Source of the DNA: Hyaloperonospora brassicae
Taxonomy: Eukaryota > Oomycota > Peronosporomycetes > Peronosporales > Peronosporaceae
Length of the DNA: 64,000 bases
Assembly: GCA_947650285.1 (NCBI GenBank)
Contig: CANTFL010000144.1
Location: 558,001-622,000, forward strand
Direction of reading: 5' to 3'
The notes beneath the pieces are model-generated. The model did no database searches, was not told the origin of the DNA, and was given only the letters and a program-made list of their open reading frames with translations. The position numbers and the translations under genes were made by a program. Of the stretch, positions 45,340 to 55,543 are shown piece by piece (the first letter of the stretch is position 1; every line of letters begins with the position of its first letter).

Positions 45340-45450
45340 TGAGTGGGTCTGTGAGTGTGACCGACTGAGTCTGTGTGTGTGACCGACTGAGTCTGTGTGT
45401 GGGTGTGTGTGTGTTTGTTTGTTTGTTGTACACGTACGTACGTACGTCGT
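45340..45450. repeat. TGTG / TTTG / TACG repeat cluster
   Basis: Imperfect repeats of GACCGACTGAGTCTGTGTGT, followed by GTGTGT, three TTTG units and TACGTACGTACG. All lie in the upstream region of the CCCH gene. Confidence 0.85.
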
Positions 45451-46240
45451 ACGCGTCCGTCCGTACCAGACGGGGAGCGGGCGGCTGGGAGCTCGAATTT
45501 CTCACCCGAGCTGAACCGTCGGGTAGAAGCGACCGTGCATAGCCGTGCGCTGCGTTTGTTTCGCTCGACGACGGACTACCGGAGAGAGAGCAGGCGCGCA
45601 ATCCCCAACCCGCTGTCTCTTCTGCCTTATCCGGAGCTGAGTCGACGTGGTGCGCAAAGACGAACGACCGGACGACACCCACCGCGAGCAGTCGAAGAGA
45701 CGAACGAGTGCGTAAAGACGGGTCTGCCGTGACCTTATTCCCGCCGTTCGGCCGTTCAGCCAGACAACCGGCCACACGGTCGGGTCGGGTCGGGTCAGAC
45801 CCGAGAAGCGCTGATTTCCTCGCGCCGGCCCACGCTGACGCAGCCTAATTTAAGTACTGCGGCGACCACGGTGCTTGTTACTACTATAGCTGCGGTAGCT
45901 GCGGCTACTACTACTACTACTACTGTGGGTGCTACGATAGCGGCTACTACTGCGACGACGACGACTACTGTGGTTGTTGCCGTACGTCTTTTTTGCTTGC
46001 TGTGCGTTGCCCGCGCGTGGGTATGGGATAGGCGCACGTGGACGACAGCCTCGCGCCGTTTTCGTCCTTGCCCAGGGCTGGGGCTTTTTAGTGGCGCCTC
46101 GACGGCTGTCGTGTCCAGCTGGTGCCTTCCTCCCCGCGGCTCTTCCAGCCGTTTCAGCGCGCTACTTCAATTCCACGCGACTGACATACCCAGCCAGCAG
46201 TCGGAGGCGCAAAAGTAGTAGCAAAAGTAGCAGCACGCCG

Positions 46241-46273
<33 letters not shown>

Positions 46274-46274
46274 C

Positions 46275-46316
<42 letters not shown>

Positions 46317-47627
46317 TGTTGTTGTAGCAATAGTAGTAGTAGTCGTAGGAGTCGCAATAGTAGTTTGCGCTGCCTGGCGGTGCAAGAGACGATGCTGCCA
46401 CCTGTCTCGCGTAAAGGAGAAAAACGGGTAAAAGCGGGTGTAGAGACGCGGCCGTCGAGGAGACAAACGCAGTCGTGCCGACCGACTCGGTGGGCTGCCA
46501 CCTCCGCAAACATAAACGAGCGCGGCAAGACTCGATCGCGGACCTATGGGCTGCCCGCGTCCAACATCCTGCAGAGACTCGTGTCAGTTCGTGGACCGCA
46601 AACAGACGGCGCGACACGTCACACGTGGCGCAGTGTAATCGAACGTGCGCAACCGAGCGGCAAACACACGAAGTAGAGGCGCTGCACTGCCTTTCGTCTC
46701 GTGGGCGTGTGGCTGGCGCGCTGTTGCAATCGCTACTGCTCCACCTGAGTTTGTTGAGTCGTCGCAGAACGCAGTGCAGTGCAGTGCAAAAAGTACGAGC
46801 GGATGATGCGGATTTTTCGACGTCCTGACTGCTGTTGCTGCTGCCGCTCGCCCGTCGCTATGTTGACATGGCGGCTGTCTTGTCTTTATTCCAGGCGCCG
46901 AGCTGAGACTGGCGCAACGTGGCGGTTGTCAGGCTGTAAAAGACCATGACGGCCGTAGCAAAAGCGAAACCGCTGGCTCGCTCGCTGGTGGTGGTGGCGG
47001 TGGTGGATACCAATCAATACGCTGTTGGATTCGCCGAGTTGTTGGGCACCGCTGCGTCGTACAAGCGGTCAATGCCTTTTCGGCGTCGACCACACGTGCC
47101 CATCGTACAGGCGAGAGAGGGCACGCCAGCCCCGCCATGAGCTGGCAAACGAGATTAGCTCCAGTCGCTCTTTTCCCGCTGGTGTGAGGCTTTTTTCACC
47201 GCCGCAGAGCAACACTTGGTCTCTTGTACCGGGACGGATCCGGCCGTCCAGATGTGCAGTATCCGGTCGTCGCGTCGTCCGTTGCCCGTCTTTCCACATC
47301 CGTTCGTGGCGGTCGAGACAAGTTGACTGTCTGGCAGTCAACGCATCGTCGACCAGCGACAACAAGGGGACGACTGCCTGCGAAAAAAGCCAACGACAAC
47401 AACACCGCAACGCGACGCTCGTAGAAACAAGACGACCGAGCACTGTCGAATGGCTTGACCGATTGTTACCTCAGTGGCGCAGCACTGTGCATGTGCCGTT
47501 GGACTCGTTCGGAGCTGCTGGCGTACACACATCCAGTCGTTCGTTGTTTACGGCTCCGACTCTCCTTCCTCCTCCCGTGCGATTCCGTCCATAGTGCTGG
47601 TCCATCTCCACCCACTCCCTCGGCCTC
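45451..47627. other. Long low-complexity intergenic region
   Basis: 2.2 kb between the CCCH gene and PRP3. Contains GGTCG repeats (45778-45800), ACT/GCT runs (45865-45970) and an AGT trinucleotide tract (46237-46345). Open frames here (for example Leu- or Tyr-rich ones over the AGT tract, and 46929-47594) are products of the repeats or unsupported. Probably regulatory and untranslated sequence. Confidence 0.5.
46237..46345. repeat. AGT/TAG trinucleotide microsatellite
   Basis: About 30 AGT units with few interruptions (one AGC, a TTG triplet run near 46315). It produces long artificial homopolymeric frames on both strands. Confidence 0.95.
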
Positions 47628-49823
47628 TTACAAAACAATGGCCGTGGTCTCGGCAGACTTCTCCACGAGGTCCCAGTAGTGCACAACGTTCTTGGCCTCC
47701 ATCACCTTCCGTGCCGTCGCGGACGTTCGGCACTCTTGAAAGCGAAAGTTGTTGAACGCCTTACGAGCTACGACGCCCTGCCAGACGAGCAGACAGCCGT
47801 TGCCGCGGTCGGCCTCATCCTCGTCCTCGTTGTCTGACTCCTGCCGGGCCTCGCGAGCCCCGTTCCAGTCGATGCGTCGCATCATCAGCTTCGTGTATTG
47901 CTTGATGGCCTTTTTGCCTCCTTCGACCACCACCATGTTGATGTTGCTATCCTTGCACAGTAGCACGCCACCCGTGAGGTGATACTGCTGCGCGTTGACA
48001 TCGACCTTGAAACGATGTTGCGGGTTCGAGAGATCGGGCACTCTTTTCAGTAGCAAAACATGAGCTAATTAGTCGACACGACGCGAGCCTTCTCGACACA
48101 GAAAGAGAGAGAGAGAGAGAGCGAGAGTCGACACGTACTTGAAGAGCGCCACATGAATATCGCCGGCGGCATCGTCTTTGATTTTTCGCAGCTTCTTTTC
48201 GCGACGCTCCTCTGGCGTAAGCTTTCGCGCAAGATTGCGCATTTCGTGATTCTTCTCGCGCTGCGCTATCTGCTCACGAACCTTGCGCTCGATCGCCGAC
48301 GGGTCTGCCACAGCTTGCTCCGACAGCACGCGCATCATGTTTGACAGCTTCACCTTTGGCTCGGGTGGCGGCAGCAACCCTAGAGCTCTTTTATCCTGCT
48401 TATCTTTCTCGCGATCAGCGCGGTTCTGACGACGAATTTTCTTGCGCTCCTGATTTCCACAATCCGCCCGGTACGCCATGTTAGCATTAGGCCTCTTGCC
48501 ACACATTTCACTTTAGCATATAAAACGTACCGCAGCCGTGAGCATAAGCGGAACAGCCACGGGTGCGTCGTCGCGCTTCATAATCAGGTTCAGTCGCACA
48601 GGATGCTCGATAACATGCGCCGTTCCGCAATACTTGAGTTTCATGTCCGAGTATGACACCGTCACGTCCGGGTTTTCCTTACGGACGTGAGCGGTGATGA
48701 AACCAAACTTGTCCACTAACACGCGCTTATCTTTCGGAAGGTATTCCACGTCCCACCACTCTACGTCAGGTGTAGACGACTCTGGCTGGGGTGGAACATC
48801 CACGCTGTCAATCTCGACTCTGCTAGTGGTGTCAGCATCTCCTTTCACCTCGTCTCCTCCTTCGTCGTCAATAGGAACGATCGATTCCTTCTGGTATCCA
48901 CGCGGGTTGCGGCCAGACGTAAATCCAGCCATCATCTTCCTAGCATCCCGCGCACGCACTTGTTCTGCTTGCCTTACAAACGTCCCTTCTGTCACAAAAT
49001 GAAACGTCTTCCGAGCACGCCTACGCAACACCATTGATTACACAACACACAGTGTGTAAAGTCAACACAACATCCACCTCACGCGCTCGATACGCTGCAA
49101 AACAAGACCAGTCACGAACGTCTCTCGCTTCGTGGTCTTGAGCCTCGGGTCCACGGTCTCCATCTTGTCCTTGTCATCGACCGTGCGGTGCGACAAGTAC
49201 GGATTCTGATTCTTCGTCTTTGCACCGTCGGTCCTTTTTGCTCCTTTCTGATTCGCCTTCAGCATTGCGACCGATGCCACAGTCGGCTTGTCGGCAACCA
49301 CGTTCCCCGCTGCATCGACCTCCCGCCCGTGTTCGTCCAATAGAAGCGGAGCTGGCATGAACACACCGCCACTCGCTGCTCCGCGCTGCACATCGCCAGG
49401 TGCAGCTGCTACTGCTCCAGCGGTAGACGCCCCGGGCTTCCGCAACAGCGCCTTGATGTGGCTCATCTGGCTCTGTACCGACTTGTAGATCTGGTCCGTG
49501 CGCCGCCGCTTCTCCTGCTCAAAGCGTCGAAGTTCATCCGGGTCGGACGGCGCTGTCGTAGTGCGCAACATAGTTGCTGACATGGGTACACTTGCTGTGG
49601 ACCCCGGGATCGCACGCGCGATCTTGGCTGCTGCTGCGCGAGCCAGGGACGACGGGTCCACTGCAACGTTCGATCCTGTTTCTGCATCACTTGATGTGGC
49701 TCGTGGCGCTGCAGGAGTCGCGGGAGCGTCGCTGAACCTGCTCTTGCGCTTGCGTCGAGGCGCTTCGGCGGGCTGCGTCATGGGCGGTGAAGGCAATGGA
49801 CGGACGTTTGTGCTTTGCTTCAT
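47628..49823 (-). CDS. PRPF3: U4/U6 small nuclear ribonucleoprotein Prp3
   Basis: Four exons on the minus strand: 49823-49120, 49020-48531, 48449-48139, 48042-47628. Introns are 99, 81 and 96 nt, GT-AG, and phases fit. The product is about 639 aa (human 683). PRP3 binds the U4/U6 duplex and U5 components in the tri-snRNP of the spliceosome. The N-terminal ~230 residues are Ala/Pro/Arg-rich with no PWI domain seen. The PRP3 domain follows with E-W-W-D-V-E-Y-L-P, then L-G-L-L-P-P-P-E-P-K-V-K-L-S-N-M-M-R-V-L. The C-terminal DUF1115 part includes D-L-S-N-P-Q-H-R-F-K-V, M-V-V-V-E-G-G-K-K-A and H-Y-W-D-L-V. ATG 49823 was preferred; an in-frame TTG lies nine bases earlier. Divergent from DCP2. Confidence 0.93.
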
Positions 49824-50232
49824 TTCATCCAATGACGTGGTAGCGCTCGGTCCATCGACACGGATTGGCTAAAAGTGCGTCAAACCAACTGGGGCACACC
49901 AGAACAGATGATGATGAAAGCAAGGGGAGGGAAAAAGCCAGCGTGGAGAAAACGGTATGATGCCAGTGCGCATTCACGTAAATCATCGCGTTGTCCAGGA
50001 CATGCAATCCTACAGGTCCACTCATCATTACACTGTCTATCGCCTCCCTCTTGTTCTCGATCACTCCGTCGATATCATATCTCATCGTCTATGCACTCTC
50101 GGCTCCCCAGCTTCAAGCCTTTCCTTCCAAGTTGCCGCACAGAAACGAAAAGAAACCGCGCACGGCAAGCAAGTGGTGATCGACCATCACTCCCGCGCCG
50201 ATCTTTCCGCACTGCCCCAACGCGCGCGCACT
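49824..50232. promoter_or_regulatory. Shared upstream region of PRPF3 (-) and DCP2 (+)
   Basis: The two start codons face away from each other and are 409 bp apart, so promoters for both genes must lie here. Direct CCAAT-like (CCAAT at 49829 on plus) and pyrimidine-rich initiator-like stretches occur, but no element can be assigned with confidence. Confidence 0.5.
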
Positions 50233-51612
50233 ATGACCACGTCGTCGTCGTCTTCATCGCCGCCGCCGCTGCCGCTCCTGCCCGCGGCCACCGCCAGGAA
50301 GCCGAGCGTGGCCGAAGTCATGGACGAGCTCCAGAGCCGGTTCCTCGTGAACCTCCCGGCGTCGGAACTCGCGTCGAGCGAGCGGCTGTTCTTCCAGATC
50401 GAGCAGTGCTACTGGTTCTACGAGGACTTTTACGCCGACCAGTACGCGCACGTGCCGCACGTCAAGCTCAACGACTTTGCCAGCCGCATCTTTGCGCACT
50501 GCCCGCTGCTTCAGCCGCTCGCGCATCGCTGCGACGAGCTCTTCCAGGACTTTAAGACGTACCAGCGCCAGGTGCCGGTCGTAGGCTGCATTCTGCTGAA
50601 CGCCAAGCGCACGAAGCTCGTGCTCGTGCGCAACTGGAAAGGCACGAGCTGGACGTTCCCGCGCGGCAAAGTGAACGAAGGCGAGTCGGACGTCGACTGC
50701 GCGCGGCGCGAAGTGCTCGAAGAGTGCGGCTACGACGTCAGCGACAGCCTCATGCCGAGCGAGTTCCTCGACTTTGTGGCCGCTGACCAGCGCATGCGCA
50801 TGTACGTGTGCGTGAACGTGCCCGAGACGTACGCGTTTGCCCCGCAGACGCGCAAAGAGATTAGCACTATCGAGTGGTTTGCGTTCGACGCGCTGCCCAA
50901 GAAAACGTGGAGCGTCATGCCGTTCATGTCGAGGCTCAAGCGCTGGGTGAAGACGCACAAGGGGATCAAGCCCAAGGCCAGTGGGGGCACGATTGCTGCT
51001 GCGGCAGCACTGAACAGCGGCGGCGCGGGCCGAGCAGCGTCAGTGCCGCGGAATCGGCCGCTGGCTATGACGGCGCGTGGCGTAGACGAGCAGACAGCGA
51101 GCAAGGACAGGCATACGAGTGGCGGAGGGAAGAAGAAGACGTGCCGGCAAGAGCGGTCTGTGTCGACGCCGCACAACGATCGGCCCGCGGGGAAAACGAG
51201 CGCGAAGAAGGCGCCTCGCGGCCACTTTGGCACGGAACGCGACACGGCGACGTCGTACGACGGATTGAATGGCGAGACGTTTGGTGCCGGGAGCAAAGGG
51301 TTTAGCGTCGACGAGATGTTCCGCGTGAACGAGCGCCTGACTGGACAAACGTTCGAGTACGATGGCAATCCGCATGACTTTGGGAAACCGGTGGGGCACT
51401 TGACTGTTGCCTCTCCACGAGCAGCAGTTTCACTATTTAAGCCGAGAGAGGAGCGGTCTGTGCAGATTCTCGCGCGGTCGCTGTCGGCGCCGCTGAAGCG
51501 CGTGGACGAAGAAACGTGTGCCGCAGCACCGAGTCCACGTCAGTCTGCAGGCGCGACGCCGTTTGGGTCGTTTCAGTTTGATGCAGTGGACATTATGGCC
51601 GTTGTGACGTGA
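50233..51612 (+). CDS. DCP2: mRNA decapping enzyme DCP2 (Nudix hydrolase)
   Basis: Single exon, 459 aa, ATG at 50233. DCP2 removes the m7G cap of mRNAs, committing them to 5'-3' decay in the cytoplasm. Residues about 27-113 form the helical regulatory domain that binds DCP1 (F-Y-E-D-F-Y-A-D motif). The Nudix fold runs about 114-240. The Nudix box G-x5-E-x7-R-E-V-x-E-E-x-G is complete at 145-166, with the metal-binding E-E pair at 163-164. Box B follows with W-S-V-M-P-F. The C-terminal half is disordered, Ala/Gly/Ser-rich, and ends F-Q-F-D-A-V-D-I-M, a short motif of the kind used to bind decapping co-factors (inference). The frame is open upstream of ATG, but the family begins here. Confidence 0.95.
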   Translation: MTTSSSSSSPPPLPLLPAATARKPSVAEVMDELQSRFLVNLPASELASSERLFFQIEQCYWFYEDFYADQYAHVPHVKLNDFASRIFAHCPLLQPLAHRCDELFQDFKTYQRQVPVVGCILLNAKRTKLVLVRNWKGTSWTFPRGKVNEGESDVDCARREVLEECGYDVSDSLMPSEFLDFVAADQRMRMYVCVNVPETYAFAPQTRKEISTIEWFAFDALPKKTWSVMPFMSRLKRWVKTHKGIKPKASGGTIAAAAALNSGGAGRAASVPRNRPLAMTARGVDEQTASKDRHTSGGGKKKTCRQERSVSTPHNDRPAGKTSAKKAPRGHFGTERDTATSYDGLNGETFGAGSKGFSVDEMFRVNERLTGQTFEYDGNPHDFGKPVGHLTVASPRAAVSLFKPREERSVQILARSLSAPLKRVDEETCAAAPSPRQSAGATPFGSFQFDAVDIMAVVT

Positions 51613-52167
51613 AGTGAGAGTGGCGTGGACAGGTCGATTGAAAGGACGGATTTGCTGCTGCGAGGATGAAGTGCCTGACGAAAAGGGGTCGTGCAACTGC
51701 AATCGCTCAGTCCCGTTGGCGCTTTGCATTTCGGATCGGTCCGATGCTTTGATCACGTGTCACTTTCGTGTATTGCATTTTGTTCTCTAGCCATGTACAA
51801 TAGGTAGGCCGAGGTCGTCGTCCCAGTGTTCTTCCGCATCTATGGATGAGTGGGGGGTACACACGCGACGACCAAAAGCTAGGTGTTTCTTAACACCGCC
51901 CATTTGCGAAGAAAGTCGGATGCCACGTTGGAATCGTTTGTTGCAAGCTGGAAGAGACGCGTCGAGAAGGTATGGACAAAGAAGGAGACCGAAGTGCAGC
52001 AAGTGCACGTGCGACATGGCTTTGATCATTACATCCTGTTCTTCGTACACATGAGAACGTCAGCAAGACGGCGTCCCGCTGTTCAGCAGCTTTCGCCCCC
52101 GATAGCCTCTTCACCCACTCGCACGAAACCGCTGGATCAGACTGTGGCCACCAGTACAGTTCGTTCG
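51613..52167. other. Spacer between convergent DCP2 and YIF1
   Basis: Holds the 3' flanks of both genes. Overlapping open frames on both strands (51787-52050, 51883-52194, 51890-52315) have no family resemblance. Confidence 0.4.
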
Positions 52168-54052
52168 TTACTCGCCGGGCGCAGTTGTGTATGAGATCCA
52201 GCAGACGAGGACGAGCTGCAGGCACGAAACGCTGCAAGGACCACGCAAAGACAGCGGAAAAGGCGGAGATGAGTACGCGCACACACCAAAGTGTCTGCTC
52301 TCGTGTCAGCAGCACAAGATCCTCACCCGAAGAGCAGGTAGTTCCGGAAGAGGCGGTTCTCAGGACTCGGTTCAGCGACGCTGCCTTTCATGCAGTTCAG
52401 CTGTGCCACATGCACACCCACAAACACGTTACACGACGAGCGACCAACGCAGGCGGCATTGAGCCCGTACCGTGAAGTAGGACACGGCAACGCCAGTGTA
52501 CAGGAGCGAAACGTAATAAGCGACGGAGCCGAGCAGTTGGAAGACGACGGTGTTGATCACGAGCGGAATGTACTTGTAGCCGGAAAACGAGACCAAGTCG
52601 AGGAAGGAAATGGAGCTGTTGAGCACGTAGAGACAGGCGGCAAGGACGCCAATCTCGACCAGCTGCATCACCAGACAGTAGCTCGCATCTTTGCTGATCA
52701 CGTCTGGACTGAACCTGTCCAAGAAAGGTGATGTGAGACCCATTGCTGTTCGAAGAAACGCGACGGAGCGCCGACAGCGTTCGCAACGTACTGGTTCGAA
52801 GTGCCCTTGGAATAGCCCTCGATCAGAATGTAAGTGAGGAAGCCCATCAACGGGATATAGAGGTCCGGCGCATTGCTGTCAAGAGTGGGGGGAGCATACT
52901 GCATCTGCTCGCACAAAACAGTGCACACTGACGTGAGCTCCAAGCACACTGGGCTCATCCTGCACCATCGGTGTTCCGCACACGTACTGGCTTCGCTTCG
53001 TCTTGATTGCCATTGCCCATGCGGCGCCAGTTCTTGTGTCTGAACGGGAGCAACAAGATCTAGCAGTGGCGCAGATAAAGAGAGGCTTAGCGTCGACTCT
53101 GGATGCAGTACTCAGCATGTGGTCAGGCTTCGTACCTTGAGACGACTCTTGACGTAAGAGTTGTTGACGGTAAAGTAGTACTTGAGGCTGCCCCACACGC
53201 CGTATGCTCCTGGGAGATACATCTCCGACTGTTTCTGCAGAAAGTCCTGTGCACTGTTCATCGCTAGTCCAGCCATTGGATTGCTATCAACCGCAGCGTC
53301 AAAGCACAAGACACCACACGTGTCAACAACAACCCCCGGCCGTCGTCAGTTTTGTTCTCCACAAGAGCAGCGCTACGCACCCCGAAAGCTGGTTAAGAAA
53401 GTCAGCCGGTTGCTCCTGTGGCGGACGCTGCATGTGCTGCTGTGGGTAGTTGTGGCTGGGCGACGTTCGCAGCGGTTCATGCTGCACGAACCCGTCAAAG
53501 TTGGTCGGCTGACGGTGTGGGAAGCCTGGCGGTGGCACCTGGTACGGCTGAGCTGGAGGCATGGCAGTCGTGCCTGGCTGGTGGTACTTTACATCGTTAC
53601 ATCACACACAAAACCCACCACGTCCGTGTGTCAGTAAAAGTAGTAGTAGAACGCGGAGTATAGTAGCAGGATACACCCATTGTATCGATACGCCTTGTGC
53701 TACTTCACTCACGTCCGGGGCAAAAGTAGAGACAGCAGGCGGCTGGTGGAGACGTTCCACGCTGTGTGACTGCATCGGCACTGGAGCCGCAGCAGCTGTC
53801 GGTCTCTGGTAGAATTGGTGGGCAGCGCCGCGCTGAGGCGTCCGCTGTGGAGCCATTCCAGGCGGCGCAGCGCCAAAGCCAGACGTTGGGACGAACTGCT
53901 TCGACTGCGGGTGAGCATTGGGGTTGGCGAACGAGCCTATAGACGTTGTGGAGACGCGAGAGCGGCGGAAACAGTGCGGGAGGTCAGCACAGAGAGCACG
54001 GGCAAGAGGCAGTGATGATGGATGGATGGATGGATGTACCTGGCTGGGCCAT
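52168..54052 (-). CDS. YIF1: YIF1-family membrane protein of ER-Golgi transport
   Basis: Nine exons on the minus strand: 54052-54040, 53936-53713, 53577-53381, 53283-53136, 53059-52988, 52904-52792, 52714-52471, 52400-52327, 52231-52168. Eight GT-AG introns (70-135 nt) and all phases fit, giving 382 aa. YIF1 pairs with YIP1 and Rab GTPases in vesicle traffic between ER and Golgi. The N-terminal ~140 residues are Pro/Gln-rich and cytosolic. Family hallmarks follow: N-P-M-A-G-L-A-M, L-K-Y-Y-F-T-V-N-N-S-Y-V, N-A-P-D-L-Y-I-P-L-M-G-F-L-T-Y-I-L. Membrane segments include D-L-V-S-F-S-G-Y-K-Y. The last helix L-Q-L-V-L-V-C-W-I is encoded by the final exon. The first coding exon has only 13 nt. Exons 8-9 rest on phase, splice sites and hydrophobicity. 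Confidence 0.88.
54014..54040. repeat. GGAT microsatellite at the YIF1 exon 1 / intron 1 junction
   Basis: Four to five GGAT units (ATGATGGATGGATGGATGGA) lie just inside intron 1 of YIF1, directly after the 13-nt first coding exon on the minus strand. Confidence 0.8.
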
Positions 54053-55015
54053 GGGATCTTCAGGTCGATTCGGACGAGATGGAAGCTGCGGTTGTGTACT
54101 TGTGACGTCGGAGCTGCTCAAGTGGGGGGGTGGGTGGGTGGGTGAATGGGTGTGTGGTATTCCCCTTGGATGGACCTCCGGTAGTGCCTTGTGCCGATGT
54201 GTCGATCGAATGTCGAGCGTTGTCGACGATTATTTTTGTTCGAGCTGACTGTTGCTGAATAAGTTTATAGAGTGACGTGGCTGAGGAGGAGCGGTCAAAT
54301 TGGACGTGCCGCGTTCCAAAATAGGAAAGACGCATGCAAGAATCGTGACGAATAGCGTCGAAAAGAAGACGAAATCGCGTGTTTTACACGCACTTGTGCA
54401 GTCCTCCTCGACGACGGCCGTTAAATAGACGTTCGCTCTCGCAACTAACTGACAACCGTAACCTTCGTTTGCCTTGGCCGTAGAATTCGAACGGTCGACA
54501 TTCCCCGAGTAACGAGCTATGACCACGGAAGAGCTCAGGTAAGAGACGAGATTACCAATACAAGAGTACAAGTGCTGAAGGACACGGTACGGCACCACCT
54601 TTGCAAAAGGGCTACGAGCGTCTGCTTATGTTTAGGTGGCGCATTAGCCCACATCGACCTTCACGAGTTTGTCACTTTCCGCCTTCCTCTGTAACTCGTT
54701 TGCCTCGTGGTACGTGCAATTGCAAAGACAGCGAGTTCCACGCTGTCGGGGTACAACAATCGAATGGTTGTCGTTGTCAGAGGACTGAGCACTTTTGTGC
54801 CGATGTAGACAGACGCGAGACTACTGCAGCCGCGTAACAATATACAGTATGCAAAAATGCACATGAAAAACGGTGGGCGGTTATGACACCTTAGCAAGTT
54901 GCAGGTGTTGTGGACGCGATGGCGTATGCGACCTTTTGCAGCACGTCGTCGTTTCAGGACCCTATGGGGTATACTGGGTCTCAAACTTATTGCAAACCAG
55001 GTGCGTCACACGTTG
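54053..55015. other. YIF1 upstream region and spacer before copy B
   Basis: Contains a GGGT/GTGG repeat at 54124-54150. A minus-strand open frame (54598-54230) with a hydrophobic stretch (F-V-F-F-S-T-L-F-V-T-I-L-A) has no recognised family and no supporting context. No other gene seen. Confidence 0.4.
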
Positions 55016-55020
55016 GTACT

Positions 55021-55411
55021 TGTAACGGGGCACACCCTTGCGAGAAATTAACGCAAGGGTATCGGTGCCCCGACAGACGTACACAAGTCAAGCGAGGAAG
55101 CGTAGGTAAGGTAAAAGCAGAACTGTTATATTAATACAATTAAGTCTTTTAACTACTGTCTCTTTGTTTGACTTAACTTAATTATGCTAATATAACTGAG
55201 TGTATGGTGACGTCTCGTCACCACTCATTGCGCGCGTCTTGCGGCGATTGGTGGGTTGATATCATCAAGATATCAACCAATGAACAGACTCTTTGGTCGA
55301 CCCTTCAATATCACCGCTTCGGTGATATTGTTTAAAGAATATTCAACTTCATATTCTTTATTGTCACTTTTCTTAAAGTGACAATTCCATGTAACGGGCT
55401 GCCCCGTTACA
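55021..55411 (-). repeat. 3' LTR of copy B
   Basis: 391 bp, plus-strand ends TGTAACGGGG and CCCCGTTACA. It differs from its partner at CCTTGCGAGAAATTA and in the hairpin TTGTCACTTT/AAAGTGACAA (55361-55384), which is perfect here and mismatched in the other LTR. Confidence 0.95.
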
Positions 55412-55424
55412 TCACCCCCCCTTA
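55412..55424 (-). other. Polypurine tract of copy B
   Basis: The minus strand reads TTAAGGGGGGGTGA directly before the 3' LTR, the expected site of plus-strand priming. It differs in sequence from the tract of copy A but keeps the G-run. Confidence 0.7.
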
Positions 55425-55543
55425 ACTGATAGTCACCGTGGGACTATCGAAAATAATGGCGGCCACCCGTTGGTCACCATTGGGATAGGGAGCACTTGTT
55501 GGGTCCGTTCCATTCACTTTCCGCTCGACCTCGCATAGTTAAC

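Noticed and set aside
45053..45775. 240-codon minus-strand frame upstream of the CCCH gene
   Set aside because: Over 30 of its codons come from the GA microsatellite; it has no domain and overlaps the gene's likely leader.
46162..46617. Leu-, Thr- and Tyr-rich frames on the minus strand
   Set aside because: They translate the AGT/TAG trinucleotide tract and change residue with frame; no start or family support.
50254..50958. 234-codon minus-strand frame inside DCP2
   Set aside because: It is antisense to the Nudix domain; Arg/Ala/His-rich shadow translation.
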